A stretch of 64,000 nucleotides of DNA from Streptomyces cinnabarinus (GTDB lineage: Bacteria > Actinomycetota > Actinomycetes > Streptomycetales > Streptomycetaceae), in contig NZ_CP114413.1 in NCBI RefSeq assembly GCF_027270315.1, positions 558,001 to 622,000 on the forward strand, read 5' to 3'. How positions within the stretch are numbered: the stretch's first letter is position 1; every line of letters starts with the position of its first letter. This document shows positions 17,352 through 26,640 of this stretch, one piece after another. The position numbers and the translations under genes are program-made. The notes under the pieces are model-generated. The model was not told where the DNA came from and did no database searches. It saw only the letters and a program-made list of their open reading frames with translations.

Positions 17352-17964
17352 ATCGCCTTACAAAGTCAGCGATGTGATGACGCACACCGTCGTCGCCGTC
17401 GGCAGCGCGGCGCCCTTCAAGGAGATCGTCGCACTGCTCGACGAGTGGAAGGTCAGCGCCCTGCCGGTGCTGGCCGGTGAGGGGCGGGTCGTCGGAGTGG
17501 TCTCCGAGGCGGACCTGCTGCTCAAGGAGGAGTTCCGGGACACCGAGCAGGGCGACCTCGCGGACCGGGTCAAGGCGGGCGCGGTGACCGCGGGCGAGCT
17601 GATGAGCACCCCCGCGGTGACCGTGCACGCGGACGCGTCCCTCGCCGAGGCGGCCCGCATCATGGCCCGCCGGCACGTCAAGCGGCTGCCGGTGGTGGAC
17701 GGGGTCGGCCTGTTGCAGGGCGTGGTCAGCCGCAGCGATCTGCTGAAGGTCTTCCTGCGCTCCGACGAGGAGATCGCCGAGGAGATCCGCGGCAGCGTGC
17801 TCGGTCAGCTCCCGTTCACCTCGCCCCTGACGGTCTCGGTGACCGAGGGCGTGGTCACCCTGGGCGGCGCCCTGCCCGACCGTACGCTCGTGCCCGTGCT
17901 GACGCGGGCGGTGCGGGCCGTGGAGGGGGTCGTGGACATCCGGCTGGATCTGACGCACCGATGA
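17344..17964 (+). CDS. CBS-CBS-BON domain protein (copy 1)
   Basis: A 206-residue protein with a tandem CBS pair ([22 protein letters not shown] and [22 protein letters not shown], each ending in a [21 protein letters not shown] repeat) that typically binds adenosyl ligands, followed by a BON-like domain at about 145-206 ([22 protein letters not shown]). It starts inside hydA and overlaps hypD by four bases, so it is co-translated with the hydrogenase. Four such proteins occur in this window; three share an operon with a GWSWL cNMP-fold gene. It may gate hydrogenase maturation or activity by adenylate charge (inference). Confidence 0.88.
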   Translation: MPESPYKVSDVMTHTVVAVGSAAPFKEIVALLDEWKVSALPVLAGEGRVVGVVSEADLLLKEEFRDTEQGDLADRVKAGAVTAGELMSTPAVTVHADASLAEAARIMARRHVKRLPVVDGVGLLQGVVSRSDLLKVFLRSDEEIAEEIRGSVLGQLPFTSPLTVSVTEGVVTLGGALPDRTLVPVLTRAVRAVEGVVDIRLDLTHR

Positions 17965-19064
17965 AGTACCTCGACGAGTACCGCGATCCCGTGCTCGCCC
18001 GGCGGCTGCTGGACGAGCTGCGGCGGACCGCCACCCGCCCCTGGCGGATCATGGAGGTGTGCGGCGGCCAGACCCACACCCTGGTCCGGCAGGGCATCGA
18101 CGAGCTGTTGCCGGCCGGGATGCGGATGATCCACGGGCCGGGCTGCCCGGTGTGCGTGACCCCGCTGGAGACCCTGGACCGGGCCATGGCGGTCGCCGCC
18201 CGCCCCGGAGTGATTCTCACCAGCTTCGGCGACATGCTGCGGGTGCCCGGCACGGACACCGATCTGCTGTCGCTGCGGGCGCGCGGCGCCGACGTCCGGG
18301 TGGTCTACGCCCCGATGGACGCCGTACGCCTGGCCGTCGCCCACCCCGACCGCGAGGTCGTCTTCCTCGCCGTCGGCTTCGAGACGACCGCCCCCGCGAA
18401 CGCGACCGCGGTCCTGCACGCGGCCCGGCTCGGCCTCACCAACTTCTCGATGCTGGTCAGCCATGTCCTGGTGCCGCCGGCCATGACGGCGCTGCTGGAG
18501 GACCCGGACTGCGAGGTGCAGGCCTTCCTCGCGGCCGGGCATGTGTGCGCGGTGATGGGCTGGCGCGAGTACGAGCCGATCGCGGCCCGCTACCGGGTGC
18601 CGATCGTGGTCACCGGATTCGAGCCACTGGACCTGCTGGAGGGCATCCTCATGGCGGTACGGCAGCTGGAGGCGGGCCGGCACGAGGTCGAGAACCAGTA
18701 CGTGCGGGCCGTGCGCCGCTCGGGGAACACCGAGGCGCAGGACGCGGTCCGTGAGGTGTTCGAGGTGACCGACCGGTCCTGGCGCGGGATCGGGGCGCTG
18801 CCCGGCAGCGGCCTCGAACTCGCCGAGAAGTACGAGAAGTTCGACGCGGCCCGCCGCTTCGACGTGGGCGGGCTCAGCCCGGTCGAGGACCCGGAGTGCA
18901 TCGCGGGCGCGATCCTCACCGGGGCCCGGCTGCCCACCGACTGCCCGGCGTACGGCACCCGCTGCACGCCCCGCCATCCCCTCGGCGCGCCGATGGTGTC
19001 GTCCGAGGGCACCTGCGCCGCCTTCCACGCGGCCGGGCGCGTCCCGACGAGGAGCACGCCATGA
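17961..19064 (+). CDS. hypD: Hydrogenase formation protein HypD
   Basis: A 367-residue Fe-S protein on which the Fe(CN)2CO moiety is assembled together with HypC and HypE. Conserved motifs: EVCGGQTHT, the redox Cys motif [20 protein letters not shown], and the C-terminal 4Fe-4S ligands in [20 protein letters not shown] and GTCAAF. Length is usual. The start overlaps the CBS-BON stop and the stop overlaps the hypE start (ATGA), so CBS-BON, hypD and hypE are coupled. Confidence 0.96.
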   Translation: MKYLDEYRDPVLARRLLDELRRTATRPWRIMEVCGGQTHTLVRQGIDELLPAGMRMIHGPGCPVCVTPLETLDRAMAVAARPGVILTSFGDMLRVPGTDTDLLSLRARGADVRVVYAPMDAVRLAVAHPDREVVFLAVGFETTAPANATAVLHAARLGLTNFSMLVSHVLVPPAMTALLEDPDCEVQAFLAAGHVCAVMGWREYEPIAARYRVPIVVTGFEPLDLLEGILMAVRQLEAGRHEVENQYVRAVRRSGNTEAQDAVREVFEVTDRSWRGIGALPGSGLELAEKYEKFDAARRFDVGGLSPVEDPECIAGAILTGARLPTDCPAYGTRCTPRHPLGAPMVSSEGTCAAFHAAGRVPTRSTP

Positions 19065-20095
19065 CCATCGACTGCCCCACGCCGTACCACGAGGACGAGG
19101 TCGTCCTGCTCGGCCACGGTGCCGGCGGCCGGCTGACCGCGGAGCTGCTCGACCGGCTGGTGCTGCCCGCCCTCGGCGGCGACGGCGGCCCGCTGGAGGA
19201 CGCCGCGCTGCTGCCGGGGCGTCCGGATCTGGTGATCAGCACCGACAGTTTCGTGGTCAGCCCGCTGTTCTTCCCCGGCGGCGACATCGGTTCGCTGGCC
19301 GTGCACGGCACGGTCAACGACCTCGCGATGCGCGGTGCGTGGCCGCTGGCGCTGTCCGTCTCCCTGATCGTGGAGGAGGGGCTGCCGCTGGCCGAACTCC
19401 GGGCCGTGATGGAGTCGTTGGGGAAGGCGGCCGAGGAGGCGGGGGTGCCGGTGGTCACCGGGGACACCAAGGTGGTCGGGCGGGGCGCGGCCGACCGGCT
19501 GTTCGTGAACACCACGGGCATCGGGCGGCGGCACGAACTCCTGCGCCCCTCCGCCGCGTTGGCCCGCCCCGGGGACGCGGTGCTGCTGTCCGGTCCGATC
19601 GGGCTGCACGGCACGACCGTGCTCAGCACCCGCGAGGGCCTCGGCTTCGAGGCCGACATCGCCTCGGACTCCCGGCCCCTGCACCGGCTGGTGCAGGCCC
19701 TGACTCGGCTCGGCGAGGCCGTGCACGTGCTGCGCGACCCCACCCGGGGCGGACTGGCGGCGGCCCTCAACGAGATCGCCCGCGACTCCTCGGTGGCCGT
19801 CGAGATCGAGGAGAGCGGGGTGCCCGTGCCGCAGGCGGTCGCCTCCGCCTGCGACCTGCTCGGGCTGGACCCGCTGGTCGTCGCCAACGAGGGCTGTCTG
19901 GTCGCCTTCGTCGCGCCGGAGGCGACCGAGGAGGCGCTGGCGGCCCTGCGGTCACGTCCCGAGGGCGAGGCCGCCGTACGGATCGGCGCGGTGCTGCCGC
20001 AGGGTCCGCAGGGCCGGGTGACCCTGCGGACCCTGGTCGGCGCCCGCCGCATCGTGGAGATGCCGCTGGGCGAGCAACTGCCCCGTATCTGCTGA
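19061..20095 (+). CDS. hypE: Hydrogenase expression/formation protein HypE
   Basis: A 344-residue ATP-dependent dehydratase of the PurM/AIR-synthase fold that turns a carbamoylated C-terminal Cys into thiocyanate for the cyanide ligands. The C-terminus is PRIC, leaving the essential Cys344 as the last residue. N-terminal [29 protein letters not shown] and the ATP site GDTKVV are present. It is the last gene of the hydrogenase cluster. hypA and hypB are not in the window and must lie elsewhere if nickel insertion follows the usual route. Confidence 0.96.
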   Translation: MTIDCPTPYHEDEVVLLGHGAGGRLTAELLDRLVLPALGGDGGPLEDAALLPGRPDLVISTDSFVVSPLFFPGGDIGSLAVHGTVNDLAMRGAWPLALSVSLIVEEGLPLAELRAVMESLGKAAEEAGVPVVTGDTKVVGRGAADRLFVNTTGIGRRHELLRPSAALARPGDAVLLSGPIGLHGTTVLSTREGLGFEADIASDSRPLHRLVQALTRLGEAVHVLRDPTRGGLAAALNEIARDSSVAVEIEESGVPVPQAVASACDLLGLDPLVVANEGCLVAFVAPEATEEALAALRSRPEGEAAVRIGAVLPQGPQGRVTLRTLVGARRIVEMPLGEQLPRIC

Positions 20096-20112
20096 CCGGT
20101 TCAGCCCCGGTC
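20094..20112. terminator. Short hairpin between convergent hypE and flavodoxin genes
   Basis: GACCGG at 20094-20099 pairs with CCGGTC at 20107-20112 around a 7-base loop, spanning the 5-bp gap between the two convergent stops. It is a weak terminator candidate because the stem is only 6 bp. Confidence 0.35.
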
Positions 20113-20598
20113 GAGTTCGTGGGCGACGCCCGCCGCCCACTCCTCGATCCGGCCGAAGTCGCGGAAGTCGCCGCCCTTGCCGTTGCGGACGATCATCTTC
20201 GCGATACGGCCCTTGGCTCCCTCTCGGAGGCATCCGCCGAAGGTGACGTGGGCGCGGGCGTCCAGGCGGGTCATGGCTCGGCGGAGCCCGGGGACGGGCG
20301 GGATGTCCCGATCGGAGGCGGAGGGGTCGAGCGGTCCGCTGCTGAACAGCCACAGCGGGCGGTCGGCCAGGGCCGTGCGGTGGCGGCGCAGGAAGCGGCG
20401 GGCGTCCTTGTGCCAGCGTCCCGCGTACAGTCCGCCGCCGACGACGACGGCGTCGTAGTCCGTCACCCGGGCCACGCTCGTGGCGGGCAGCGCCTCCGCG
20501 GTGCAGCCCTCCTTGCGCAGGACCGCGGCCACGGTCTCGGCGATCTCGGCGGTCGATCCGTTGGTCGTCCCGTAGGCGACCAGCACGTTGGCGGTCAT
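20101..20598 (-). CDS. Flavodoxin-domain protein (HemG-like)
   Basis: A 165-residue FMN-binding flavodoxin-fold protein. The phosphate loop is at residues 9-16 (YGTTNGST), and VVVGGGLYAGRWHKDARRFLRRH plus LFSSGPLD resemble menaquinone-dependent protoporphyrinogen oxidase HemG and related flavodoxins. Such a protein could carry low-potential electrons or act in heme synthesis without oxygen. The ATG at 20598 has an AGAGG upstream. The gene lies downstream of a CBS-BON gene on the same strand, separated by tandem 22-bp repeats, and probably belongs to the acyl-CoA synthetase/CBS operon. Confidence 0.78.
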   Translation of the reverse strand: MTANVLVAYGTTNGSTAEIAETVAAVLRKEGCTAEALPATSVARVTDYDAVVVGGGLYAGRWHKDARRFLRRHRTALADRPLWLFSSGPLDPSASDRDIPPVPGLRRAMTRLDARAHVTFGGCLREGAKGRIAKMIVRNGKGGDFRDFGRIEEWAAGVAHELDRG

Positions 20599-20610
20599 GG
20601 CGGGCACCTC

Positions 20611-20668
20611 TTCTCGGTTCCCTGTTCTCGGTTCCCTACAGCCTGCTTCTCGGTTCCTTACAGCCTGC
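20611..20668. repeat. 22-bp tandem repeat at the CBS-BON 3' end
   Basis: Two adjacent 22-bp copies lie at 20625-20646 and 20647-20668, differing at one base, with a further partial 13-bp copy (TTCTCGGTTCCCT) at 20611-20623. The second copy contains the last codons and stop of the CBS-BON gene on the minus strand, so the array looks like a duplication of that gene end into the spacer before the flavodoxin start. Confidence 0.85.
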
Positions 20669-21389
20669 GCAGCCAGTCGTCGGCGACGCCGTGCAGGGCC
20701 TGCTCGTCGGGCTGGAGCCGGGAGTCGTCCAGCCGGTGGGTGAGCCGGTCGACGACGGCGACCACGCCGTCCGTCTGACGGGTCATCGAGACGGCGATCT
20801 CCGTCTCGCTCTTGCGTTCCAACTGCCCGGAGAGCGTGACCACGCCCTCGGTGACCGCGACGTCCACGGCGCGCGGGGTGAGCCACAGGGTCCGCACCAG
20901 CACCTCGTCGATGACCTCGGCGCGGATTTCCCCGTCCGGCCGCAGAAAGACCTTCAGCAGGTCGCGGCGGGTGACGATGCCGACGAGCCGGTTCTCCTCG
21001 TCGAGGACGGGCAGCCGCTCCACACGGTGCTGGGCCATGGTCCGGGCGGCCTCGACGATGGTGTCGTCGGCGTGCACGGTGATCGGCGGTTCGGTCATCA
21101 GCCCGCCGGCGGTGCGGGCCCTGGCCTTGGCGGCCCGGGACCGGCCCTGCCGGGTCAGGCCCGCGAACCACGGACGCTTCCGCGGCTCGTAGGGGTCGGG
21201 CGTCTCGGCCTGCCGGACGAGCAGGTCGGTCTCGGAGATGACGCCGATGACCTGTTCGTCCTGGTCCACCACCGGCAGTCCGCTGATGCGGTGCTCACCG
21301 AGCAGCCGGGCCACTTCCTTGAACGGCGTGCCGTACTCGGCGCGGACGACCTCCGTGGTCATGACGGAGCCGACCTTGTTGTGCCTCAT
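20658..21389 (-). CDS. CBS-CBS-BON domain protein (copy 2)
   Basis: A 243-residue protein with two CBS motifs (KVGSVMTTEVVRAEYGTPFKEV; TAGGLMTEPPITVHADDTIVEA) separated by a longer basic linker (RKRPWFAGLTRQGRSRAAKARAR) than in the other copies, then a BON-like domain ([22 protein letters not shown]) and a short extra C-terminal helix. GGAGGG precedes the ATG. It begins 12 bp after the stop of the acyl-CoA synthetase gene. This is the only one of the four CBS-BON genes without a GWSWL cNMP-fold gene in its operon. It may regulate the adjacent ATP-forming enzyme by adenylate binding (inference). Confidence 0.87.
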   Translation of the reverse strand: MRHNKVGSVMTTEVVRAEYGTPFKEVARLLGEHRISGLPVVDQDEQVIGVISETDLLVRQAETPDPYEPRKRPWFAGLTRQGRSRAAKARARTAGGLMTEPPITVHADDTIVEAARTMAQHRVERLPVLDEENRLVGIVTRRDLLKVFLRPDGEIRAEVIDEVLVRTLWLTPRAVDVAVTEGVVTLSGQLERKSETEIAVSMTRQTDGVVAVVDRLTHRLDDSRLQPDEQALHGVADDWLRRL

Positions 21390-21401
21390 GGCTTTCCCTC
21401 C

Positions 21402-24092
21402 CTAGCGGAGCCTGCGCAGATAGGGGTCCTGGAGCCTGCGGGGCAGCAGGCGCACGCGCGCGTCGAGGACGGAGACTCCGCCCGGCGTCGCGAGAACGGG
21501 GTTGAAGTCGGCCTCGGCGAGCTGCGGCAGATCGCTCGCCATCCGGGACAGCCGCAGCAGCAGCCGCTCCAGGCCGGCGAGGTCGACGGGTCCGCCGCCC
21601 TGCGCGCCGAACAGCAGCGGGGCGCAGCGCGGGGCCGTGATCAGGTCGTGCACGTCGTGGTCGGTGAGCGGGGCCAGCCGGGCGGCGTGGTCGGCGAGCA
21701 CCTCGGTGGCGGTGCCGCCGAGTCCGAACAGGACCAGGGGCCCGAAGACCTCGTCCTGGACGACTCCGGCGAACAGTTCGGTGCCGCGCGCGGCGAGCGG
21801 CTGCACGACCACACCGGTCAGCAGTCCGGCGAACCGGGTCTCCAGATCACGGAAGGCGGCGCGCACCTGGTGGTCGCCCCGGAGGTCGAGGTGGACGGCG
21901 CGCTGGGCGCTCTTGTGCAGCAGACCCGGCCAGTGCCCCTTCATGACGACCCGGCCGTCGGCGCCGCGCAGCCGGTCGGCGGCGAGGACTGCCTCGTCCT
22001 CGGTCTCGGCCCAGGCCCAGGGCAGTTGGGGGATGCCGTAGCAGTCGAGCAGTGCGGCGCACACCCGGGGGTCGAGCCAGCCGCCGTCCGGGTGGGCGTC
22101 GAGGTAGGTGTCGACCACGGCCTGGGCCCGCGCGGTGTCGATGCCGTCGAGATCGGGGACGGTTCCGGCGGGCCGGGCCAGCCAGGCCGCGCGGTGGGCG
22201 GCGTGGGCCAGGGCGCGGGCCGCCGCCTGGGGTTCGGCGTAGGCCGGTACGGTGCCGCCACCCTCGGTGGGCAACAGCTCGACGGGCAGGCCCTGTTCGA
22301 GGCGTACCGCGACGACCGGCTTCGGGCGGGTCCCGGCGCGGGTCAGGGCCCGCACCAGGTCGTCGCCGGTCGCCACGGCGACCGCGGTCGGCACCAGGGC
22401 CACCAGGACGGCGTCGACGCCGCCGTACCGCACGATCCGGTCCACGCACGCCGTGAGCTGCTCCTCCGAGACGGCGGCGGTCGCGTCGACGGGGTTGCCG
22501 ACGGCGGCGCCCTCGGGGAGTACGGCGAGCAGGTCGTCGACGAGTTCGGGGGTCGGCGCGGGGAGGACGAGACCGGCCTCGGCGCAGGCGTCGGCTGCGA
22601 GGACACCGGCTCCGCCCGCGTTGGTGACGATGGCGACGCGGGGTCCGGCGGGGAGCGGCTGGGAGTGCATCAGGGCGGCGGCTTCGAGGAGTTCGCCGCA
22701 CGAGTGCGTGGCGGTGATGCCGGCCTGGGTGAACAGCGCGCCGCGGGTCATGGTGCGGGTGGCGGCGGCCGCGGTGTGCGAGGCGGCGGCCCGGCGGCCC
22801 GCGTCGGTGCGCCCGGCGTCGACGGTGAGCACCGGCATGCGACGGGTGACGCGGCGGGCGGTGCGGGAGAAGGCGCGCGGGTTGCCGAAGGACTCCAGGT
22901 GCAGCAGGGCCAGTTCGGTACGGCCGTCGCTCTCCCACCACTGGAGCAGGTCGTTGCCGCTGACGTCGTACTTGTCGCCGAGGGAGGCGAAGGAGGAGAC
23001 GCCGATGCCGAGCCGGGACAGTCCGTCGAGCAGGGCGATGCCGACGCCGCCGGACTGGACGGCGACGCCGGCGGTGCCAGGGTGCGGGTGGCCTGCGGCG
23101 AAGGTGGCGTCGAGACTCAGGGCGGGGTCGGTGTTGCTGAGGCCGAGGCAGTTCGGGCCGACCAGGCGCATGCCGTGGCTGCGGCAGGCGGTGAGCAGGG
23201 CCGCCGCCTGGTCCGGGCCGAGCCCGGCGGTGACGACCAGCAGGGCGCGGACACCTGCCTTGCCGCATTCCTCGGCGGTGTCCGGGACCGCGGCGGCGGG
23301 CACCGCGAGGACCGCGAGGTCGGGGGTGACGGGCAGGGCGCTGACGGAGGAGTGGGACGGCACGCCGAGGATCGCGTGCGCGGCGGGGTTCACCGCGAAC
23401 AGGCGGCCGGTGTAGCCGCCCGCGCGCAGCTGGCGCAGGATCGCCCGGCCGACGGAGCCCGGCTTGCGTCCGGCACCGACGACGGCGACGGTGCGGGGCC
23501 GCAGCAACGGCTGAAGGCTCGCGACGTCGGCGGCGCGGCCGCGTTCCTCCACGGCCGACAGGTAGCTGTCGCTCTGGTCGAGGGCGATGGTGCAGCGCAC
23601 CTCGGGGCCCTCGAACCGGCGCGCGGTGCGCAGGCCGAGGTCGGCGAAGAGCCGCAGCACGTCCCGGTTCTCGCTGAGGGCGTCCGCGGTGAAGGTGGTG
23701 ATGCCCTCGGCACGGGCCGCCGAGACCAGGTGCTCGATGAGAAGGGTGCCGACGCCGCGGTGGTGCAGTCCGTCGGCGACCGCGATGGAGATCTCGGCGG
23801 AGCTTCCGGAGCCGCCGGAGTCGTACTCGGCGAGCCCGATCAGACGCCCCGCCGTCTCGGCCATCAGCGTCTGATGGCCGGGACGGCCCGGTCCGCAGGC
23901 CCGATCGGCGGCCAGGCCCGCGGAGCGACGGCTTGCGACGAAGAACCGCAGACGCAGGTTCTCGGGGGACATCTCCTCGTACAGGCCGAGCACCTGCTCG
24001 CGGTCGGACCGCCGCACGGGGCGGATGCACACCGTGGTGCCGTCCGCGAGCAGTGCGTGGACCGTGGGCCGGCTGAGCGCGTCGTCCGTCAT
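21402..24092 (-). CDS. GNAT-acyl-CoA synthetase (ADP-forming) fusion
   Basis: An 896-residue protein. Residues about 10-170 form a GNAT acetyltransferase domain (IRPVRRSDREQVLGLYEEMSP; ADGLHHRGVGTLLIEHLV), followed by the CoA-binding domain (VAVVGAGRKPGSVGRAILRQL; VTAGLGPD; VGPNCLGLSN), the succinyl-CoA-ligase-like domain (IVTNAGGAGVLAADA) and a C-terminal ATP-grasp domain (VMKGHWPGLLHKS; LFGLGGTATEVL). This is the bacterial Pat/ACD architecture: either a lysine acetyltransferase with a regulatory synthetase module, or an active acetate-CoA ligase making ATP from acetyl-CoA. Start is ATG 24092 or the GTG just before it; AAGGAG lies 7 bases upstream of the ATG. First gene of an operon with CBS-BON and flavodoxin. 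Confidence 0.88.
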   Translation of the reverse strand: MTDDALSRPTVHALLADGTTVCIRPVRRSDREQVLGLYEEMSPENLRLRFFVASRRSAGLAADRACGPGRPGHQTLMAETAGRLIGLAEYDSGGSGSSAEISIAVADGLHHRGVGTLLIEHLVSAARAEGITTFTADALSENRDVLRLFADLGLRTARRFEGPEVRCTIALDQSDSYLSAVEERGRAADVASLQPLLRPRTVAVVGAGRKPGSVGRAILRQLRAGGYTGRLFAVNPAAHAILGVPSHSSVSALPVTPDLAVLAVPAAAVPDTAEECGKAGVRALLVVTAGLGPDQAAALLTACRSHGMRLVGPNCLGLSNTDPALSLDATFAAGHPHPGTAGVAVQSGGVGIALLDGLSRLGIGVSSFASLGDKYDVSGNDLLQWWESDGRTELALLHLESFGNPRAFSRTARRVTRRMPVLTVDAGRTDAGRRAAASHTAAAATRTMTRGALFTQAGITATHSCGELLEAAALMHSQPLPAGPRVAIVTNAGGAGVLAADACAEAGLVLPAPTPELVDDLLAVLPEGAAVGNPVDATAAVSEEQLTACVDRIVRYGGVDAVLVALVPTAVAVATGDDLVRALTRAGTRPKPVVAVRLEQGLPVELLPTEGGGTVPAYAEPQAAARALAHAAHRAAWLARPAGTVPDLDGIDTARAQAVVDTYLDAHPDGGWLDPRVCAALLDCYGIPQLPWAWAETEDEAVLAADRLRGADGRVVMKGHWPGLLHKSAQRAVHLDLRGDHQVRAAFRDLETRFAGLLTGVVVQPLAARGTELFAGVVQDEVFGPLVLFGLGGTATEVLADHAARLAPLTDHDVHDLITAPRCAPLLFGAQGGGPVDLAGLERLLLRLSRMASDLPQLAEADFNPVLATPGGVSVLDARVRLLPRRLQDPYLRRLR

Positions 24093-24155
24093 CACGGATC
24101 TCCTTCGCGTCTTCTCGTCACTTCGAGGATCCAGCGAAACGGACGACGCCCCCAG

Positions 24156-24191
24156 GGGCTGTCCGGGCGTAGCGGGTGGGCCGGTCGGCCC
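24156..24191. promoter_or_regulatory. DevR-type palindromic boxes, one perfect
   Basis: GGGCCGGTCGGCCC at 24178-24191 is a perfect copy. A weaker one, GGGCTGTCCGGGCG (9 of 12), lies at 24156-24169 with its centre 22 bp away. They are 64-86 bp upstream of the acyl-CoA synthetase start and downstream of the phosphoketolase stop. Confidence 0.72.
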
Positions 24192-24209
24192 TGCCTGGAA
24201 GGCCGGTTC

Positions 24210-26591
24210 TCAGACGGTCCAGCTCCACTCCGCGATCTCCGGCATGTCCGTCCCGTGCTCCCGGATCCACGCGTGATGCCGAGTACGGGCGTCGGCCATC
24301 TCCTGCCGCACCGCCGCGGCCCGCACCGCGAGCCCCGGAACGCGGTCGATGACGTCCATGACCAGCCGGTACCGGTCGAGGTCGTTGCGGACGACCATGT
24401 CGAACGGGGTGGTCGTGGTGCCGGACTCCTTGTAGCCGCGCACATGCAGGTTCCGGTGCCCGTTGCGCCGGTAGGCGAGCCGGTGGATCAGCCACGGATA
24501 GCCGTGGTACGCGAAGATCACCGGCTTGTCGGCGGTGAACAGGCCGTCGTACTCGAAGTCCGTCATGCCGTGCGGGTGTTCCTCGCGCGGCATCAGCCGG
24601 GCGATGTCGACGACGTTGACCACGCGGACGGCGAGATGAGGAAGGTGCCGGCGGAGCAACTGCGCGGCCGCCAGCACCTCCTGGGTCGGGACGTCACCGG
24701 CGCAGCCGAGCACGGCGTCCGGTTCGCCGCCGTTCTCGCTGCCCGCCCAGTCCCAGATCCCGGCGCCGCGGGCGCAGTGGGCGCGGGCGGCGTCCATGGA
24801 CAGCCAGTCGAAGCAGGGCTGCTTCCCGGCCACGATCACATTGACGTAGTCCCGGCTGCGCAGCGCGTGATCGGCCACCGACAGCAGGGTGTTGGCGTCC
24901 GGCGGGAGATAGACCCGGACGACCTCGGGGCTCTTGTTCATGACGTGGTCGACGAAGCCGGGGTCCTGGTGGGAGAAGCCGTTGTGGTCCTGGCGCCACA
25001 CATGCGAGGTGAGCAGGTAGTTGAGGGAGGCGATGGGGGCCCGCCACGGCAACTCCCTCGATGTCTTCAGCCACTTGATGTGCTGGTTGACCATGGAGTC
25101 GACGATGTGCACGAACGCCTCGTAGCAGGAGAACAGTCCGTGCCGGCCGGTGAGGAGATAGCCCTCCAGCCAGCCCTGGCAGGTGTGTTCGGAGAGGATC
25201 TCCAGGACCCGGCCGTGCCGGTCGAGGTGTTCGTCGACGGGCAGGACCTCGGCCTGCCACGCCTTGCCGCTGCCGTCGAAGACGGCCTGGAGCCGGTTGG
25301 AGGCTGTCTCGTCGGGGCCGACGACCCGGAAGTCCCTGCGTTCCTGGGTGTCCTTCATGACCTGGGCGAGCAGGTCACCGAGGACCCGGGTCGGTTCGTG
25401 CAGGGAGGTGCCGGGCTTGTCGACGGGTACGGCGAACCGGTCGAGGGAGTCGATCGGCAACTCACGTACGAGGAGGCCGCCGTTGGCGCGCGGGGTGGAG
25501 CCGAGGCGCCGGACGCCCTCCGGCAGACAGTCGAGAACGTCCGGAACCGGCCGCCCGTCGGCGTCGAACAGCTCCTCGGGCCGGTACGAGCGCAGCCACC
25601 GCTCCAGTTGCCGCAGGTGCTCCGGGTTCTCCCGGACCCCGGCGAGCGGGACCTGGTGGGCCCGCCAGGTGCCCTCGACGGGCACGCCGTCGACTTCGGC
25701 GGGGCCGGTCCAGCCCTTGGGGGTGCGCAGCACGATGACGGGCCAGGGCGAGCGCTCGGTCGCGCCCTCCTCCCGGGCGCCGCGCTGGATCCCGGCGATG
25801 CGGTCCAGGGCGGTGTCGAACGCCTCGGCCATGGCGCGGTGCACCTTGGCCGGGTCGTCGCCGGAGACATGCAGCGGCTCATGACCGTAGCCGCGCAGGA
25901 GTTCGTCGAGTTCGGCCTCGGGCAGCCGGGCGAGCACGGTCGGGTTGGCGATCTTGTAGCCGTTGAGGTGCAGGATCGGCAGGACGGCGCCGTCGTGGAC
26001 CGGGTCGAGGAACTTGTTGGAGTGCCAGGAGGCGGCCAGCGGACCGGTCTCCGCCTCGCCGTCGCCGACCACGCAGGCGACGACGAGGCCGGGGTTGTCG
26101 AAGGCGGCGCCGTAGGCGTGCGAGAGCGCGTAGCCCAGCTCGCCGCCCTCATGGATGGAGCCGGGCGTCTCGGGCGCCACATGGGAAGGCACCCCGCCGG
26201 GGAAGGAGAACTGCCGGAACAGCCGCCCCATGCCGTCCCCGTCCCGGGAAACGTCCGGATACGTCTCGCTGTAGCTGCCCTCCAGCCAGGAGTTGGCGAC
26301 CACCGACGGCCCGCCGTGCCCGGGGCCCCACACGCACAGCGCGTCCAGGCCGCGGGCCTTGATCACCCGGTTGAGGTGGGTGTACACGAGGTTGAGGCCG
26401 GGCGAGGTGCCCCAGTGGCCGAGCAACCTCGGCTTGATGTGTTCGGCCCGCAGCGGCTCACGCAGCAGCGGGTTGGCGAGGAGATAGATCTGTCCGGCGG
26501 CCAGGTAGTTGGCCGCGCGCCAGTGGGCGTCCAGGGTGCGCAGCTCGTCGTCGGTCAGTACGGTGCTGTTCTGGTGTTCGACCTTGGACAT
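24210..26591 (-). CDS. xfp: Phosphoketolase
   Basis: A 793-residue thiamine-diphosphate enzyme that splits xylulose 5-phosphate (and often fructose 6-phosphate) with phosphate to acetyl phosphate plus an aldose phosphate. Motifs: [30 protein letters not shown], the ThDP motif [11 protein letters not shown]...[19 protein letters not shown] and [14 protein letters not shown]. Length is usual. A GGAG-type site precedes the ATG at 26591. It is divergent from ppk2 across only 49 bp, in which no palindromic box is seen. With an acyl-CoA/acetate ligase it can yield ATP without respiration. Confidence 0.96.
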   Translation of the reverse strand: MSKVEHQNSTVLTDDELRTLDAHWRAANYLAAGQIYLLANPLLREPLRAEHIKPRLLGHWGTSPGLNLVYTHLNRVIKARGLDALCVWGPGHGGPSVVANSWLEGSYSETYPDVSRDGDGMGRLFRQFSFPGGVPSHVAPETPGSIHEGGELGYALSHAYGAAFDNPGLVVACVVGDGEAETGPLAASWHSNKFLDPVHDGAVLPILHLNGYKIANPTVLARLPEAELDELLRGYGHEPLHVSGDDPAKVHRAMAEAFDTALDRIAGIQRGAREEGATERSPWPVIVLRTPKGWTGPAEVDGVPVEGTWRAHQVPLAGVRENPEHLRQLERWLRSYRPEELFDADGRPVPDVLDCLPEGVRRLGSTPRANGGLLVRELPIDSLDRFAVPVDKPGTSLHEPTRVLGDLLAQVMKDTQERRDFRVVGPDETASNRLQAVFDGSGKAWQAEVLPVDEHLDRHGRVLEILSEHTCQGWLEGYLLTGRHGLFSCYEAFVHIVDSMVNQHIKWLKTSRELPWRAPIASLNYLLTSHVWRQDHNGFSHQDPGFVDHVMNKSPEVVRVYLPPDANTLLSVADHALRSRDYVNVIVAGKQPCFDWLSMDAARAHCARGAGIWDWAGSENGGEPDAVLGCAGDVPTQEVLAAAQLLRRHLPHLAVRVVNVVDIARLMPREEHPHGMTDFEYDGLFTADKPVIFAYHGYPWLIHRLAYRRNGHRNLHVRGYKESGTTTTPFDMVVRNDLDRYRLVMDVIDRVPGLAVRAAAVRQEMADARTRHHAWIREHGTDMPEIAEWSWTV

Positions 26592-26640
26592 GGAAAGGCT
26601 CCTGAGTCATCGACAGGGTCGACGGGCGGTGGGAGACGGC

